A stretch of 64,000 bases of DNA from Paenibacillus phoenicis (GTDB lineage Bacteria > Bacillota > Bacilli > Paenibacillales > Paenibacillaceae). Of the stretch, positions 44,040-52,865 are shown piece after piece. Positions within the stretch are counted from its first letter, which is position 1, and each line of letters starts with the position of its first letter. The DNA lies in contig NZ_JAYERP010000001.1 in assembly GCF_034718895.1 (NCBI RefSeq), forward strand, positions 1,550,001-1,614,000, given 5' to 3'. Under the pieces are notes generated by a model that was not told the origin of the DNA, made no database searches, and was given only the letters and a program-made list of their open reading frames with translations. Position numbers and translations under genes: made by a program.

Positions 44040-45200
44040 ATGAAGAAGTGGACATCTCGAAGTTTGAAGACCTTATTAGTCACCGGCCTCGCCGTGACCG
44101 CACTGCTCCCCAATTTATATCTCTCTCCAGCTTCTGCAGCCGAAACGGTTACAGGTACCGTTACCGCGACCGAAGTTGTAAAGAAGCTGCCGAAAGTACA
44201 GGTCATCGCCACCGGCGGCACGCTTGCCGGGCAATCCACGGATGAAACGAGCTTCCAAACCTATCGAGCCGGCTCGCTGCCGATTGCCGATCTGGTAGCC
44301 TCCCTCCCAAATAAAGATCAAATCGCTGAAGTTTCTACTTATCAATTCGGTAACTCTGGTTCCAGCGCCTATACGATCGAGCAATTATATGATCTTTCTT
44401 TGAAAGTAGATGAAGCACTCAAAACGCAAGATGGGGTAGTGGTTACAACCGGTACGGATACGATGGAAGAAATCGCCTACTTCCTAGATCTGACCGTACG
44501 CAGTCCAAAACCGGTCGTTGTCACAGGTTCTATGCGGCCTTGGACAGTGATCGGGACGGATGCTCCAGCCAACCTCTATAATGCGATTAAGTTGGCGGCG
44601 AGCGGCAAGACGAAATATTTCGGCACCGTCGTCATGCTGAACGACGAATTCCATGCCGCCCGCGAAGTTACGAAAACGAACTCCTACCGTACCGATACGT
44701 TCGTGACTCCGGAAATTGGGGCTCTTGGATATATCGACGAAAAAACAATCCGCGTTTACCGCGCACCATTCCGCGCTCTGAAATCCGCTGCAGATTGGGC
44801 AACTCCGTTTGATCTGAGCAAAATCAGCAAAAAGGACTTGGCGAAGGTCGAAATCGCCTACTCCTATCAAGATGCAGGTGCAGGTGCGATCAGCGGATTT
44901 GTCGCCAATGGAGCCAAAGGCATCGTTACGGCTGGCACCGGGGCAGGCGGCATCTCGAAGGCCATGACCGAGGAGCGTAAAGCCGCCATCGAGAAAGGCG
45001 TCGTGTTCGTTACGACGACCCGGACCGGCTCGGGCAGCAACTATTCCAGCGGTGAAGGTATTATCGCCGGCGACAACCTGAATGCGGCTCATGCCCGAAT
45101 TCTCCTGCTCTTGTGCTTGTCCTTCTCCAATGACTTCGATACGGTCAAGGATTGGTTCACCACGGTTGGGTACGGCCAAATTGAGCTTCCGGCCAAATAA
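44040..45200 (+). CDS. Secreted L-asparaginase (type II)
   Basis: Hydrolyses extracellular asparagine to aspartate and ammonia; 386 aa, asparaginase/glutaminase family. A Sec signal peptide (about 1-33, ending SPASA) is followed by the catalytic threonines in VIATGGTLAGQ and VVTTGTDTMEE, then VVTGSMRP and, at the C terminus, TRTGSGSNY. No lipobox, so released or wall-retained. GGAGG is 8 nt before ATG 44040. The promoter carries a nitrogen-control box, matching a scavenging enzyme like B. subtilis AnsZ. Single-gene unit with terminator. Confidence 0.95.
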   Translation: MKKWTSRSLKTLLVTGLAVTALLPNLYLSPASAAETVTGTVTATEVVKKLPKVQVIATGGTLAGQSTDETSFQTYRAGSLPIADLVASLPNKDQIAEVSTYQFGNSGSSAYTIEQLYDLSLKVDEALKTQDGVVVTTGTDTMEEIAYFLDLTVRSPKPVVVTGSMRPWTVIGTDAPANLYNAIKLAASGKTKYFGTVVMLNDEFHAAREVTKTNSYRTDTFVTPEIGALGYIDEKTIRVYRAPFRALKSAADWATPFDLSKISKKDLAKVEIAYSYQDAGAGAISGFVANGAKGIVTAGTGAGGISKAMTEERKAAIEKGVVFVTTTRTGSGSNYSSGEGIIAGDNLNAAHARILLLLCLSFSNDFDTVKDWFTTVGYGQIELPAK

Positions 45201-45218
45201 GGAGGGCTACCTCCATAA

Positions 45219-45260
45219 AACAAGCTGCGCGTTCACTATGAACACGCTGCTTGTTTTTTC
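45219..45260 (+). terminator. Terminator after asparaginase gene
   Basis: AACAAGC...GCTTGTT outer stem with CG-GTTC/GAAC-CG inside (45219-45255), then TTTTTT. Confidence 0.88.
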
Positions 45261-45318
45261 GCCCGATTGACGAGCTTGTGGGGAATCGGTAAGATTTGGG
45301 TGGAGGTGTTGATCCAAA

Positions 45319-45687
45319 ATGACTTTACTGCTTACTTTGGGCGGAATCATGATGTTTCTCGCGGTTGCGCTGGGGGCTTTCGGCGCACACGCCCTCAAAA
45401 ACCGCTTAACCGAAGATCGGCAAAAAACGTATCAAACCGGCATCCAATACCATATCGCCCACGGAATCGGGTTAATTCTGCTGGGTCTTACCGCAGCACA
45501 GCTCGAGAGCGGAGGTCTAATCGTCCTCGCCGGTTGGCTCCTGCTTGTCGGGATCATTCTGTTCTCCGGCAGTTTGTATGCCTTGAGCTTGACCGGCATC
45601 CGCAAGCTGGGCGCCATCACGCCCCTAGGCGGTGTTAGTTTCCTCGCGGGCTGGGTAATCTTTGTCATCGCTGTGATTCAGGGCTAA
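45319..45687 (+). CDS. DUF423 family small membrane protein
   Basis: A 122-aa protein with four TM helices, DUF423 family (B. subtilis YwdK). Signature stretches: VALGAFGAHALKNRL near the N terminus, YHIAHGIGLILLGL and the C-terminal ITPLGGVSFLAGWVIFVIA. Function unknown. GGAGGTG lies about 10 nt from the ATG. It stands alone between terminators. Confidence 0.85.
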   Translation: MTLLLTLGGIMMFLAVALGAFGAHALKNRLTEDRQKTYQTGIQYHIAHGIGLILLGLTAAQLESGGLIVLAGWLLLVGIILFSGSLYALSLTGIRKLGAITPLGGVSFLAGWVIFVIAVIQG

Positions 45688-45696
45688 AAGATCCCC

Positions 45697-45735
45697 ACAA
45701 AAAAGAGTGCCCTCTCCTCTTGGAGAAGGCACTCT
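45697..45735 (-). terminator. Terminator after dnaD
   Basis: AGAGTGCC-x-TCTCC with GGAGA-x-GGCACTCT (45704-45735), followed by TTTTTTG on the minus strand. Confidence 0.9.
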
Positions 45736-45746
45736 ATTACTTCGCC

Positions 45747-46439
45747 CTATGATCGCAACCCTCCGCGGAAGCGTTGCGTATAAGCTTTGACGTCCTCCGC
45801 TGTACGCACGCGGTTGCGGCTCCATTCCAGCAATATCCGGTCAATGTACCGGAAATGGACCTTTCCGGCGAATACCGCTTCCTTCAGCGCCAAACGGATC
45901 AGTTCTTCCGGATAACGGTCCTGGTCCACCCAGCTGGAAATCGTCTCGCATTCCATCGGCGAAAGCGGACGGGCAAATTCTTTTTCGAAGATGACAAATA
46001 GATTCCGTTCCGGCTCCTCACGAACTTCAGGATCGGATTTTACCGGCTTGTGGCCGGACGCGGCCGGTTGCTGCGCAGCCAGCCACTCGCCCAACCGCTC
46101 GTACATTCCGTACAAATTATAATGCTCCGAATGGATGCCGGTTGCTTCATCAACCGTCTCGTCGATGCTGATCCAGCCTTCCTTCAATAAACCGCGAATG
46201 ACCGGGGCAAGCGTTCCGGGTGCCATGTCCATCCGTGATTCCAGCTGTTCAATCGACGGGAAATCGTTACGCTCGATTTGCTGGAAAGCCAGTAGCTGGA
46301 TCAGCAACATCGCTTCCGTATCGCTTAAACGGAGCTTCCGGTAATGGGCGAGCAGCGGGTAAGGGACGTTCACCATCCCCGCCTCCATCCCAAAAGCCAT
46401 TCCCTTCGCCCAAGCGTTGTTGCCTTCTTTCATGGCCAT
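45747..46439 (-). CDS. dnaD: DNA replication initiation protein DnaD
   Basis: Primosomal protein that acts with DnaB and DnaI to load the replicative helicase at oriC and at restarting forks in Firmicutes; 230 aa. An N-terminal winged-helix domain (about 25-110; LLAHYRKLRLSDTEAMLLIQL, SIEQLESRMDM) is followed by a linker and the C-terminal DnaD domain (about 140-215; FEKEFARPLSPMECETISSW, RYIDRILLEWSRN). AAAGGTGA is 7 nt before ATG 46439; a GTG six codons earlier is inside that region. It follows asnS as in B. subtilis. Confidence 0.95.
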   Translation of the reverse strand: MAMKEGNNAWAKGMAFGMEAGMVNVPYPLLAHYRKLRLSDTEAMLLIQLLAFQQIERNDFPSIEQLESRMDMAPGTLAPVIRGLLKEGWISIDETVDEATGIHSEHYNLYGMYERLGEWLAAQQPAASGHKPVKSDPEVREEPERNLFVIFEKEFARPLSPMECETISSWVDQDRYPEELIRLALKEAVFAGKVHFRYIDRILLEWSRNRVRTAEDVKAYTQRFRGGLRS

Positions 46440-46465
46440 AGCAAGCTCACCTTTCACTAGTTGCC

Positions 46466-47761
46466 TTATGGATACAACCGGTACAGCATCCGCGGGAACG
46501 GAATCGTCTCACGTACGTGATCCAGACCGCAGATCCAAGCAACGGTCCGCTCCAATCCGAGGCCGAAGCCGGAATGCGGCACCGAGCCGTATTTACGCAG
46601 GTCCAGGTACCATTGGTACGTTTCCGGCGACAGGTTATGCTCCTTGAAGCGTTCCTCCATCAGAACCGGATCGTCGATCCGTTGCGAGCCGCCGATAATT
46701 TCCCCATAGCCTTCCGGAGCAATCATATCGGCGCACAGCACGACCTCCGGACGATTCGGATCCGGCTTCATATAGAACGCCTTGATTCCCGCCGGATAAT
46801 GGGTGATAAATACCGGCTTGTCGTAACGTTCGGCAATCGCCGTTTCATGCGGCGCCCCGAAATCCTCACCCCAAGGAATATCAAAGCCTTGCGAATGCAG
46901 GTATTCGATCGCTTCGTCATACGTGATCCGCGGGAACGGCGCTTGGATTGCTTCCAGCTTGGACACGTCGCGGCCTACCGCTTCCAGCTCAGCCCGGCAG
47001 TTTTTCAATACCGATTGCACCACATGAGTGATGAAGTTCTCCTGAATCTTCAAGCTTTCCTCATGATCCGTGAAGGCCATTTCCGGCTCGATCATCCAGA
47101 ACTCGATTAAATGGCGGCGCGTCTTGGATTTCTCAGCACGGAACGTCGGTCCGAAGGAGTACACTTTCCCTAACGCCATCGCAGCAGCTTCCATGTAGAG
47201 CTGGCCGCTTTGCGTCAGATAGGCGTCTTCGTCAAAATATTTCGTATGGAACAGGTTCGTGGTTCCTTCCGCTGAAGTTGGCGTGAGGATTGGCGGATCC
47301 ACCAAAGTAAACCCGTTTTGATCGAAAAACTCTTGCACGGCGCGAATAATTTCAGCCCGAATGACCATAATCGCCCGCTGCTTCGAGGAACGAAGCCACA
47401 GATGACGATGGTCCATCAAGAAATCGACCCCGTGTTCTTTAGGCGTAATCGGATAGTTTTCGGTCAATTGGATGATTTCAATGTCGGAAACCGTCATTTC
47501 ATAACCGGACTTGCTTCGCGGCTCCTCACGAATCACACCCGTTACGTACATCGAGGATTCCTGGGTCAAGCTCTTCGCCTTGTTCCAAGTTTCCTCGGAC
47601 ACTTCGTTCTTTACAACAACGGCTTGGATGTAACCCGTGCCATCCCGAAGCTGCAAAAATTGAATTTTACCGCTGGAGCGTTTGTTATTGAGCCAGCTGC
47701 CGATGACGACCTGTTCCCCGACATGCTCATTCACTTGACGAATCACAGTTTTGACCGCCAT
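46466..47761 (-). CDS. asnS: Asparaginyl-tRNA synthetase
   Basis: Class II synthetase charging tRNA-Asn, 431 aa. N-terminal OB fold for the anticodon ([21 protein letters not shown] in two parts), then the class II core: motif 1 around [17 protein letters not shown], motif 2 [20 protein letters not shown] in pieces, and motif 3 [12 protein letters not shown]. Full length and typical of bacterial AsnRS. AGAGGAG is about 9 nt before the ATG. Only 62 nt separate it from ackA, with no T-box or terminator, so it is probably read through from the hbd-ackA transcript. Confidence 0.97.
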   Translation of the reverse strand: MAVKTVIRQVNEHVGEQVVIGSWLNNKRSSGKIQFLQLRDGTGYIQAVVVKNEVSEETWNKAKSLTQESSMYVTGVIREEPRSKSGYEMTVSDIEIIQLTENYPITPKEHGVDFLMDHRHLWLRSSKQRAIMVIRAEIIRAVQEFFDQNGFTLVDPPILTPTSAEGTTNLFHTKYFDEDAYLTQSGQLYMEAAAMALGKVYSFGPTFRAEKSKTRRHLIEFWMIEPEMAFTDHEESLKIQENFITHVVQSVLKNCRAELEAVGRDVSKLEAIQAPFPRITYDEAIEYLHSQGFDIPWGEDFGAPHETAIAERYDKPVFITHYPAGIKAFYMKPDPNRPEVVLCADMIAPEGYGEIIGGSQRIDDPVLMEERFKEHNLSPETYQWYLDLRKYGSVPHSGFGLGLERTVAWICGLDHVRETIPFPRMLYRLYP

Positions 47762-47823
47762 GCTTATATCTCTCCTCTAACGATAACGATATTTAAAACC
47801 CAAAGGTTTAAATTCGCCGTATT

Positions 47824-49029
47824 TTACTTCGATTCCTGCACGATCCGCAGCGTATCGCGAGCAATCATCAGCTCTTCGTTGGTCGGGATGACCAAAACCT
47901 CAACTTTGGAGTTCGGAGTCGAGATCCGGCGTGGTTCCCCGGAACGAACCTTGTTCAGTTCTTTGTCCAGCTCAACGCCCAAATAGCTGAGGTTTTCACA
48001 GGTTTTCTCGCGGACGATCGCCGAGTTTTCGCCGACGCCGGCCGTAAAGACGATGACGTCAACCCCGTTCATTGCCGCAGCATACGCACCGATGTATTTG
48101 CGCAGGCGATATTCGTACATTTCAAAGGCCAGCGTTTCATTGGGTTTGCCGGCTTCCCAGCCGTCTGTAATGTCCCGCATGTCGCTGCTGCTGCCGGAGA
48201 TGGCGAGCAGACCGCTATGCTTGTTCAGCATCGAGTTCACTTCGCTGATGGACAGCTCTTCCTTATTCATCACAAAGGTAACGACCGTTGGATCCAAGTC
48301 ACCGCTGCGCGTACCCATCATCAAGCCTTCCAAAGGCGTCAGACCCATGGAGGTATCCACCGATACTCCGCCTTTAACCGCAGTCAAGCTGGCTCCATTC
48401 CCGATGTGGCAGGTGATGATCTTCAGCTCTTCGATCGGACGGTTCAAAAATTCCGCTGCCACACGGCTGACATATTGGTGCGAAGTGCCGTGCGCGCCAT
48501 AACGGCGGATGCGATGCTTCTTGTACAATACCTTCGGAATCGGGTACAAGTACACCTTCTCTTCCATCGTTTGATGGAAGGCCGTATCAAAGGCCACTAC
48601 GTTTGGAACGCCTGGCATATTCGCCTCAGACGCATTGATCCCCATGATCGCCGGCGGGTTATGAAGCGGCGCCAGATCAAACAAGCGGCGGATTTCAGCT
48701 TTAACTTCCGGCGTAACGAGAGCAGAACCTTTAAACGCTTCGCCGCCATGCACGACGCGGTGACCTACCGCTTGAATCTCATCAACCGAGGACAGAACGC
48801 CATGCTCTTTGTCGGTCAATTTCTCAAGCACTTTACGGATCGCCGTCGTATGCTCCAGAATTTCACTGACCTCCGTCACTTCTTCTTTACCCGTTGGTTT
48901 GTGGGTCAGGATCGAGGAATCCATGCCAATCCGTTCGACCAGGCCTTTGGCCAAAACGGACTCATTCGTCATATCGTACAGCTGATATTTCAAAGAGGAG
49001 CTTCCTGCATTAATAACTAACACTTTCAC
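47824..49029 (-). CDS. ackA: Acetate kinase
   Basis: ATP-dependent interconversion of acetate and acetyl phosphate, 401 aa, acetokinase family. Landmarks: VLVINAGSSSLKYQLYD, HRVVHGGEAF, FDTAFHQTM, RRYGAHGTSHQYVSRVAAEF in pieces, CHIGNGASL, GTRSGDLDPTV and FTAGVGENS. The GTG start overlaps the stop of the upstream dehydrogenase gene (GTGA), so the two are translationally coupled. pta is not in view. Confidence 0.95.
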   Translation of the reverse strand: MKVLVINAGSSSLKYQLYDMTNESVLAKGLVERIGMDSSILTHKPTGKEEVTEVSEILEHTTAIRKVLEKLTDKEHGVLSSVDEIQAVGHRVVHGGEAFKGSALVTPEVKAEIRRLFDLAPLHNPPAIMGINASEANMPGVPNVVAFDTAFHQTMEEKVYLYPIPKVLYKKHRIRRYGAHGTSHQYVSRVAAEFLNRPIEELKIITCHIGNGASLTAVKGGVSVDTSMGLTPLEGLMMGTRSGDLDPTVVTFVMNKEELSISEVNSMLNKHSGLLAISGSSSDMRDITDGWEAGKPNETLAFEMYEYRLRKYIGAYAAAMNGVDVIVFTAGVGENSAIVREKTCENLSYLGVELDKELNKVRSGEPRRISTPNSKVEVLVIPTNEELMIARDTLRIVQESK

Positions 49030-49898
49030 AGCCGATCACCGTCCTTATCGTATTTAAAGAAGCCTTCGCCCGTTTTAACACCCAAATTGCCGGCGCGGAC
49101 CATTTTCTTGAGCACGAAGGAAGGACGGTATTTCAGTTCACCAAATTCGCGGAACATCCGTTCCAAAGCGGCCAGCACCGAATCCAGACCAAAGCGGTCG
49201 GCCATTTCCAGCGGACCGTATTGGAATTGGTAACCCATGCGCATCGCTTCATCGATTTCTTCTGCGGAAGCAACGCCTTCGCCCAGTACATGCAGCGCTT
49301 CATTGATCATAACGCAAATAATCCGGGATGTTACAAAGCCCGGAGATTCGTATACCATGATGCCGCGTTTCTCCACGACCTCTTCAACGAACCGCTTCGT
49401 CTCTTCAAACGTCGTATCCGAAGTTTTCAGACCGCGGATGATTTCCACCAGATTGATTTTGGCAACAGGATAAATAAAGTGCATGCCGATGACGCGCTCC
49501 GGATATTTCGTTCCGCCGGCAATCTCGGTCAAACTCAGCGTGGATGTATTACTTGCTAAAATAATGTTGCTTGGACAAACTTGGTCCAGTTGCTTGAATA
49601 CCTCTTTTTTGGCATTCAAATCTTCCGAAATGGTCTCGATCACCATATCGCAGGTACCGAGTTCGGCAAAGTGTGTAACTTTATGAATACGGGATAAGAT
49701 CAATTTCTTCTCCGCTTTTGTGATCGCCCATTTCTCGAGCTGTTTCTCCAGACTCGTCTCGATCATGTTATATGCATGATCCAATTTATCGGCTGTCTCC
49801 TCCACGAGCAACACGTCCAGCCCTTTAGCAGCCAGCATTTCACTGATGCCTTGACCCATTGTGCCGCCGCCGATGACACCAATTCGTTTGTAATTCAT
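49026..49898 (-). CDS. 3-hydroxyacyl-CoA dehydrogenase (3-hydroxybutyryl-CoA dehydrogenase type)
   Basis: NAD-dependent 3-hydroxyacyl-CoA dehydrogenase of 290 aa. Rossmann start RIGVIGGGTMGQGISEMLAA, Ser/Thr loop SNTSTLSLTEIA, catalytic His in VIGMHFIYPVAKINLVEI, C-terminal domain PGFVTSRIICVMINEALHVL, then GPLEMADRFGLD. It reads HFIYP and GFVTSR where clostridial Hbd has HFFNP-like and GFVVNR sequences, so substrate range may differ. Start ATG 49898 with GGAG upstream. Coupling to ackA suggests acyl-CoA or overflow metabolism; short-chain 3-hydroxyacyl-CoA is the likely substrate. Confidence 0.85.
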   Translation of the reverse strand: MNYKRIGVIGGGTMGQGISEMLAAKGLDVLLVEETADKLDHAYNMIETSLEKQLEKWAITKAEKKLILSRIHKVTHFAELGTCDMVIETISEDLNAKKEVFKQLDQVCPSNIILASNTSTLSLTEIAGGTKYPERVIGMHFIYPVAKINLVEIIRGLKTSDTTFEETKRFVEEVVEKRGIMVYESPGFVTSRIICVMINEALHVLGEGVASAEEIDEAMRMGYQFQYGPLEMADRFGLDSVLAALERMFREFGELKYRPSFVLKKMVRAGNLGVKTGEGFFKYDKDGDRL

Positions 49899-50009
49899 GG
49901 TCCTCTCGCTCCATCCTTTCATCATCTGTACATAATATGGTTTTCCAGATGTCGAAACATACATCTTTTAACACCCAACATATAATAATATCTTAGCACG
50001 AAGAAAAAG

Positions 50010-50044
50010 TAAAAAAAAATAACCGGCATCATGAATTATGCCGG
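50010..50044 (-). terminator. Terminator overlapping the end of the FtsH-like gene
   Basis: CCGGCAT/ATGCCGG stem (50023-50044), which includes the stop codon at 50036-50038, followed on the minus strand by TTATTTTTTTTT. Confidence 0.88.
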
Positions 50045-51538
50045 TAAATGGGCGCTGTCACGAAATTGACAACGAAATTGCTCGCCGGAGAGACGTTCTT
50101 CTTTTAACAATATCTCTAAGGATTTGTCGAAAACTGCTGAATGCTGTTCGAGCAATCGCTTTGTTCTGGCGGCAAGATCCTCCAAAATTCGCGTATTTTC
50201 GTTCATCAGCACCTCGGTCGTCACCATGTCCATATTCACGATTCCAAGCTCGGTCAGTCCCGACGTCATCATCGTATGCACGATCTTTAACGCCTGCTCG
50301 AAATCGTTGCTTGACCCGGTGCTGCGCCCGCCGTAGTAAATTTCTTCTGCGGCTGCTCCGGCCAAGGCGATCATAATTTGACCTTCCAAATACGATTTGG
50401 TGTACAAGTACTTCTCGTCCTGCGGATTGTGCCGGACATACCCCAGCGCTCTTCCGCGCGGGCTTAATGCAACCTGACTGACGCTGCCTGGGGCAACAAC
50501 CTCCGCGGCAATCGCATGGCCCAATTCGTGGATGGCCACGCGGCGCTTCTCCTCCTCGGCGGCCTGCCGGTCGGTCTGCTCACCCATCAGCACTTTATCG
50601 ATTGCAACCGACAAATGTTCCTGAGTGATTTGATCCACGCCATCCCGCATCGCATAGATCGCCGCTTCATTCATCACGCTTTCCAGTTGAGCACCGGAGA
50701 AGCCAAACGATTCTTCGGCGATTTTGTCCAAATCAACGTCCTCCCGCAGCGGTTTGTTGGCTGCATGCAGTTCGAGGATATGACGGCGTCCCTTCTTGTC
50801 TGGCAAATCAACCTGGATATGCCGGTCAAAACGGCCCGGCCGCAGCAACGCGCTGTCCAGCATCTCCTTGCGGTTGGTCGCCGCGATCAGCAAGATCCGC
50901 GGCGTGTCGGACGTATAGATGCCGTCCATTTCCGTAAGCAGCTGGTTGAGCGTTTGATCGTATTCACGCTGCTGTCCGCCTTCCCGCTTACCGCCGATCA
51001 CTTCGATTTCATCAATGAAAATAATCGCGTTTTCTTTGTTTTCCTTAACCGCGCGGGTTCTGGCTTCCTTAAACAGATCACGAATCCGGCTTGCCCCCAC
51101 GCCGACATACATTTCAACGAATTCACTGCCGGAAGCGGCCACAAACACCGCGTTCGTATAATGCGCCGCCGCTTTGGCCAGCAATGTTTTCCCGGTTCCG
51201 GGAGGCCCGGTCAGCAAAATCCCTTTGATCGGCCGGATACCAAACTTGCTGATTTCCTCATGGCGCACCATGAAGTCCAGCGCTTCGCGAAGCTCCTGCT
51301 TGGCGCTCTCCTGACCGCCGATCTGCTCGAAGGTTAGCTTCGCCGGCCCGCGCTTTTTGCGTTTCCGTTCCTGGGCAGCTCCAATCGTGATGCCGCCGCG
51401 TATTTTGAGCATTGCAAATACTGCGCCGAACAACACGATGGCCGTAACGAGCGGAATCACGTTAACGCCGATCACTGCCAGAAACACGATCAGTACGAGA
51501 ATAAAGCCAAGCGCGGCTTCAATCATCCATTTACGCAT
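50036..51538 (-). CDS. FtsH-like membrane AAA+ ATPase/zinc metalloprotease with minimal N-terminal region
   Basis: Membrane-bound AAA protease of 500 aa, shorter than true FtsH (about 610-670). Residues 7-44 form two adjacent hydrophobic segments, with almost none of the extracytoplasmic domain that FtsH has between its helices. Walker A GPPGTGKT (111-118), pore loop MYVGVG, Walker B IIFIDEIE (172-179), arginine-finger region RPGRFDRH, zinc motif HELGH (337-341) and third ligand in SSNDFEQA. So both ATPase and peptidase sites look intact. The ATG lies within the end of the upstream gene (8-nt overlap), coupling it to a one-pass membrane protein that may supply the missing outer domain. Confidence 0.88.
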   Translation of the reverse strand: MRKWMIEAALGFILVLIVFLAVIGVNVIPLVTAIVLFGAVFAMLKIRGGITIGAAQERKRKKRGPAKLTFEQIGGQESAKQELREALDFMVRHEEISKFGIRPIKGILLTGPPGTGKTLLAKAAAHYTNAVFVAASGSEFVEMYVGVGASRIRDLFKEARTRAVKENKENAIIFIDEIEVIGGKREGGQQREYDQTLNQLLTEMDGIYTSDTPRILLIAATNRKEMLDSALLRPGRFDRHIQVDLPDKKGRRHILELHAANKPLREDVDLDKIAEESFGFSGAQLESVMNEAAIYAMRDGVDQITQEHLSVAIDKVLMGEQTDRQAAEEEKRRVAIHELGHAIAAEVVAPGSVSQVALSPRGRALGYVRHNPQDEKYLYTKSYLEGQIMIALAGAAAEEIYYGGRSTGSSNDFEQALKIVHTMMTSGLTELGIVNMDMVTTEVLMNENTRILEDLAARTKRLLEQHSAVFDKSLEILLKEERLSGEQFRCQFRDSAHLPA

Positions 51539-52064
51539 TTGGCCATACCCCCATCCGTTCCGGCGAACGCGGCAAAATGATAAATTTGCTGTATTGTCCG
51601 TCCGTTAAGGTGATATACACGTTCTTCTCATCCATCTCTGCCGTAGCTTTCAGCTTGCTGTTTTCTTGCTCCATCTGTTTCAATGCAGCTGTAATTTGTG
51701 TATATTGCTTATTTTCCATAGCCTGAGCAACGGTAAACATGGCGTTTTCCCACAGCTGGTCAAGTTCCGGCGAAGAATGATCCTCGATATCCAGCTTCAA
51801 AGTTCGGCTACCGATTTGCTTCTCCCCGTTCTTCTCAATTTGACGCACCAGAGCACCAAGATCCGTCCCCGGCTTTAAATTCAGCTTAAGCTCCAGCTCG
51901 TCCGCTTTCACGTTCATATCGACATGATTTACTCCATCTACACTCTTCACAATATTCTCCAGCGGACGCTCAATCGCCCACTGCCGATATAGGAACCATC
52001 CACCAAATAATACAAGGGCGGAAATAGCAATGCTTGCAGCAATTGGTCCAATACGCAGTTTCAC
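51531..52064 (-). CDS. One-pass membrane protein coupled to the FtsH-like protease
   Basis: Not recognised. 177 aa: one N-terminal TM helix (about 8-27; IAASIAISALVLFGGWFLY), then about 150 residues outside, beginning with two beta-strand-like segments (HVDMNVKADELELKLNLKPG) and a helical, charged middle (about 100-140; QLWENAMFTVAQAMENKQYT), and ending with strands VYITLTDGQYSKFIILP. It overlaps the FtsH-like gene by 8 nt. The size fits an extracytoplasmic partner or substrate-presenting subunit of that protease; this is inference from coupling and topology. Confidence 0.7.
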   Translation of the reverse strand: MKLRIGPIAASIAISALVLFGGWFLYRQWAIERPLENIVKSVDGVNHVDMNVKADELELKLNLKPGTDLGALVRQIEKNGEKQIGSRTLKLDIEDHSSPELDQLWENAMFTVAQAMENKQYTQITAALKQMEQENSKLKATAEMDEKNVYITLTDGQYSKFIILPRSPERMGVWPNA

Positions 52065-52097
52065 GTGATGCCCCCCTTATCTATATAAACTATCAAC

Positions 52098-52160
52098 TCT
52101 GTGATATATATTCCCGTATATCAAAACTACAAATATGAGTATATCACATCGTATATCAAA
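52098..52160 (-). promoter_or_regulatory. TATATCA repeat cluster upstream of the FtsH-like operon
   Basis: TATATCA occurs at 52117-52123, 52140-52146 and 52152-52158, and inverted as TGATATA at 52102-52108. The outer pair reads TGTGATATA...TATATCACA. It lies 40-95 nt before the first gene, a plausible operator array. The rest of the gap 52065-52319 holds only the ypmB terminator. Confidence 0.35.
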
Positions 52161-52234
52161 TTTCGAAGAAAAGTGTGAAGATATTTAAAAATGAACGCTA
52201 GTAGTTCTACCCCGAAATGCTACTTTTTCTCAAG

Positions 52235-52292
52235 CCAAAAAATAAAAACGGTTCCGCGATTCAGGCTCTTCGCCTAAACAACGAAACCGTTT
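52235..52292 (-). terminator. Terminator after ypmB
   Basis: AAACGGTT...AACCGTTT (52246-52292) with inner AGGC/GCCT, followed by TTTATTTTTT on the minus strand. Confidence 0.8.
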
Positions 52293-52319
52293 ATTTATGA
52301 TTGATCCATAGACCCCCTG

Positions 52320-52805
52320 TCAGCGGTTCGGCAGGGTGAACACTTCCGGCAAAGCTTCGCCGGTCGTGAAACTGAAAAACCGATAATAATGGTGGTCCTT
52401 CTCTTTATAGAACAGCTGCCACACCAATTGGTTATTGTATATGCCTGGCAGCAGCCGAACCACCCGGATACCCGGCAACGATTGTTTGATGATCTCACGC
52501 ATTTGGCTCTCGGACTTGCCATCGGACAGCAAGCGTACCTCTGGATCATGTCCTTCCCTTAGCCAGACCATCATTTGGCGGCCGGATGCATCCTCCCCTT
52601 GCACGACCCAGGTAACTTCATCCCATACCGACTTCCAAACCTTGTCGCCCCGGACGAGATCCGTCTCCTGCTTCGCCTGCTGGATAGCGGCTCTTTCGGC
52701 TTTCCACGTATCCTCATGAATGTATAGATAAAACCGGTGGAGACCCAGGAGCACGATCAACAGAATCACGAGGGACAGCAGGATCCATTTCGTTCGCTTT
52801 CTCAA
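52320..52805 (-). CDS. ypmB: DUF5590 family protein YpmB
   Basis: A 161-aa protein with a basic start, one TM helix (about 7-25; WILLSLVILLIVLLGL) and an outer domain with PepSY-like repeats (AERAAIQQAKQETDLVRGDK, then MREIIKQSLPGIRVVRLLPG). It matches B. subtilis YpmB in size, topology and gene neighbourhood (dinG...ypmB...asnS). Function unknown. TTG start, with AAAGGAAG about 6 nt upstream. It lies 60 nt downstream of mtaD. Confidence 0.8.
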   Translation of the reverse strand: MRKRTKWILLSLVILLIVLLGLHRFYLYIHEDTWKAERAAIQQAKQETDLVRGDKVWKSVWDEVTWVVQGEDASGRQMMVWLREGHDPEVRLLSDGKSESQMREIIKQSLPGIRVVRLLPGIYNNQLVWQLFYKEKDHHYYRFFSFTTGEALPEVFTLPNR

Positions 52806-52865
52806 GCTACTCTTCCTTTCCCTTCCTAAGCAAGCAGCCTCCTTCAGGAAACCGCGCGCCGCTCA

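Noticed and set aside
50516-51337. 273-codon open frame antisense to the FtsH-like gene
   Set aside because: Shadow frame; no start signal and no family resemblance.
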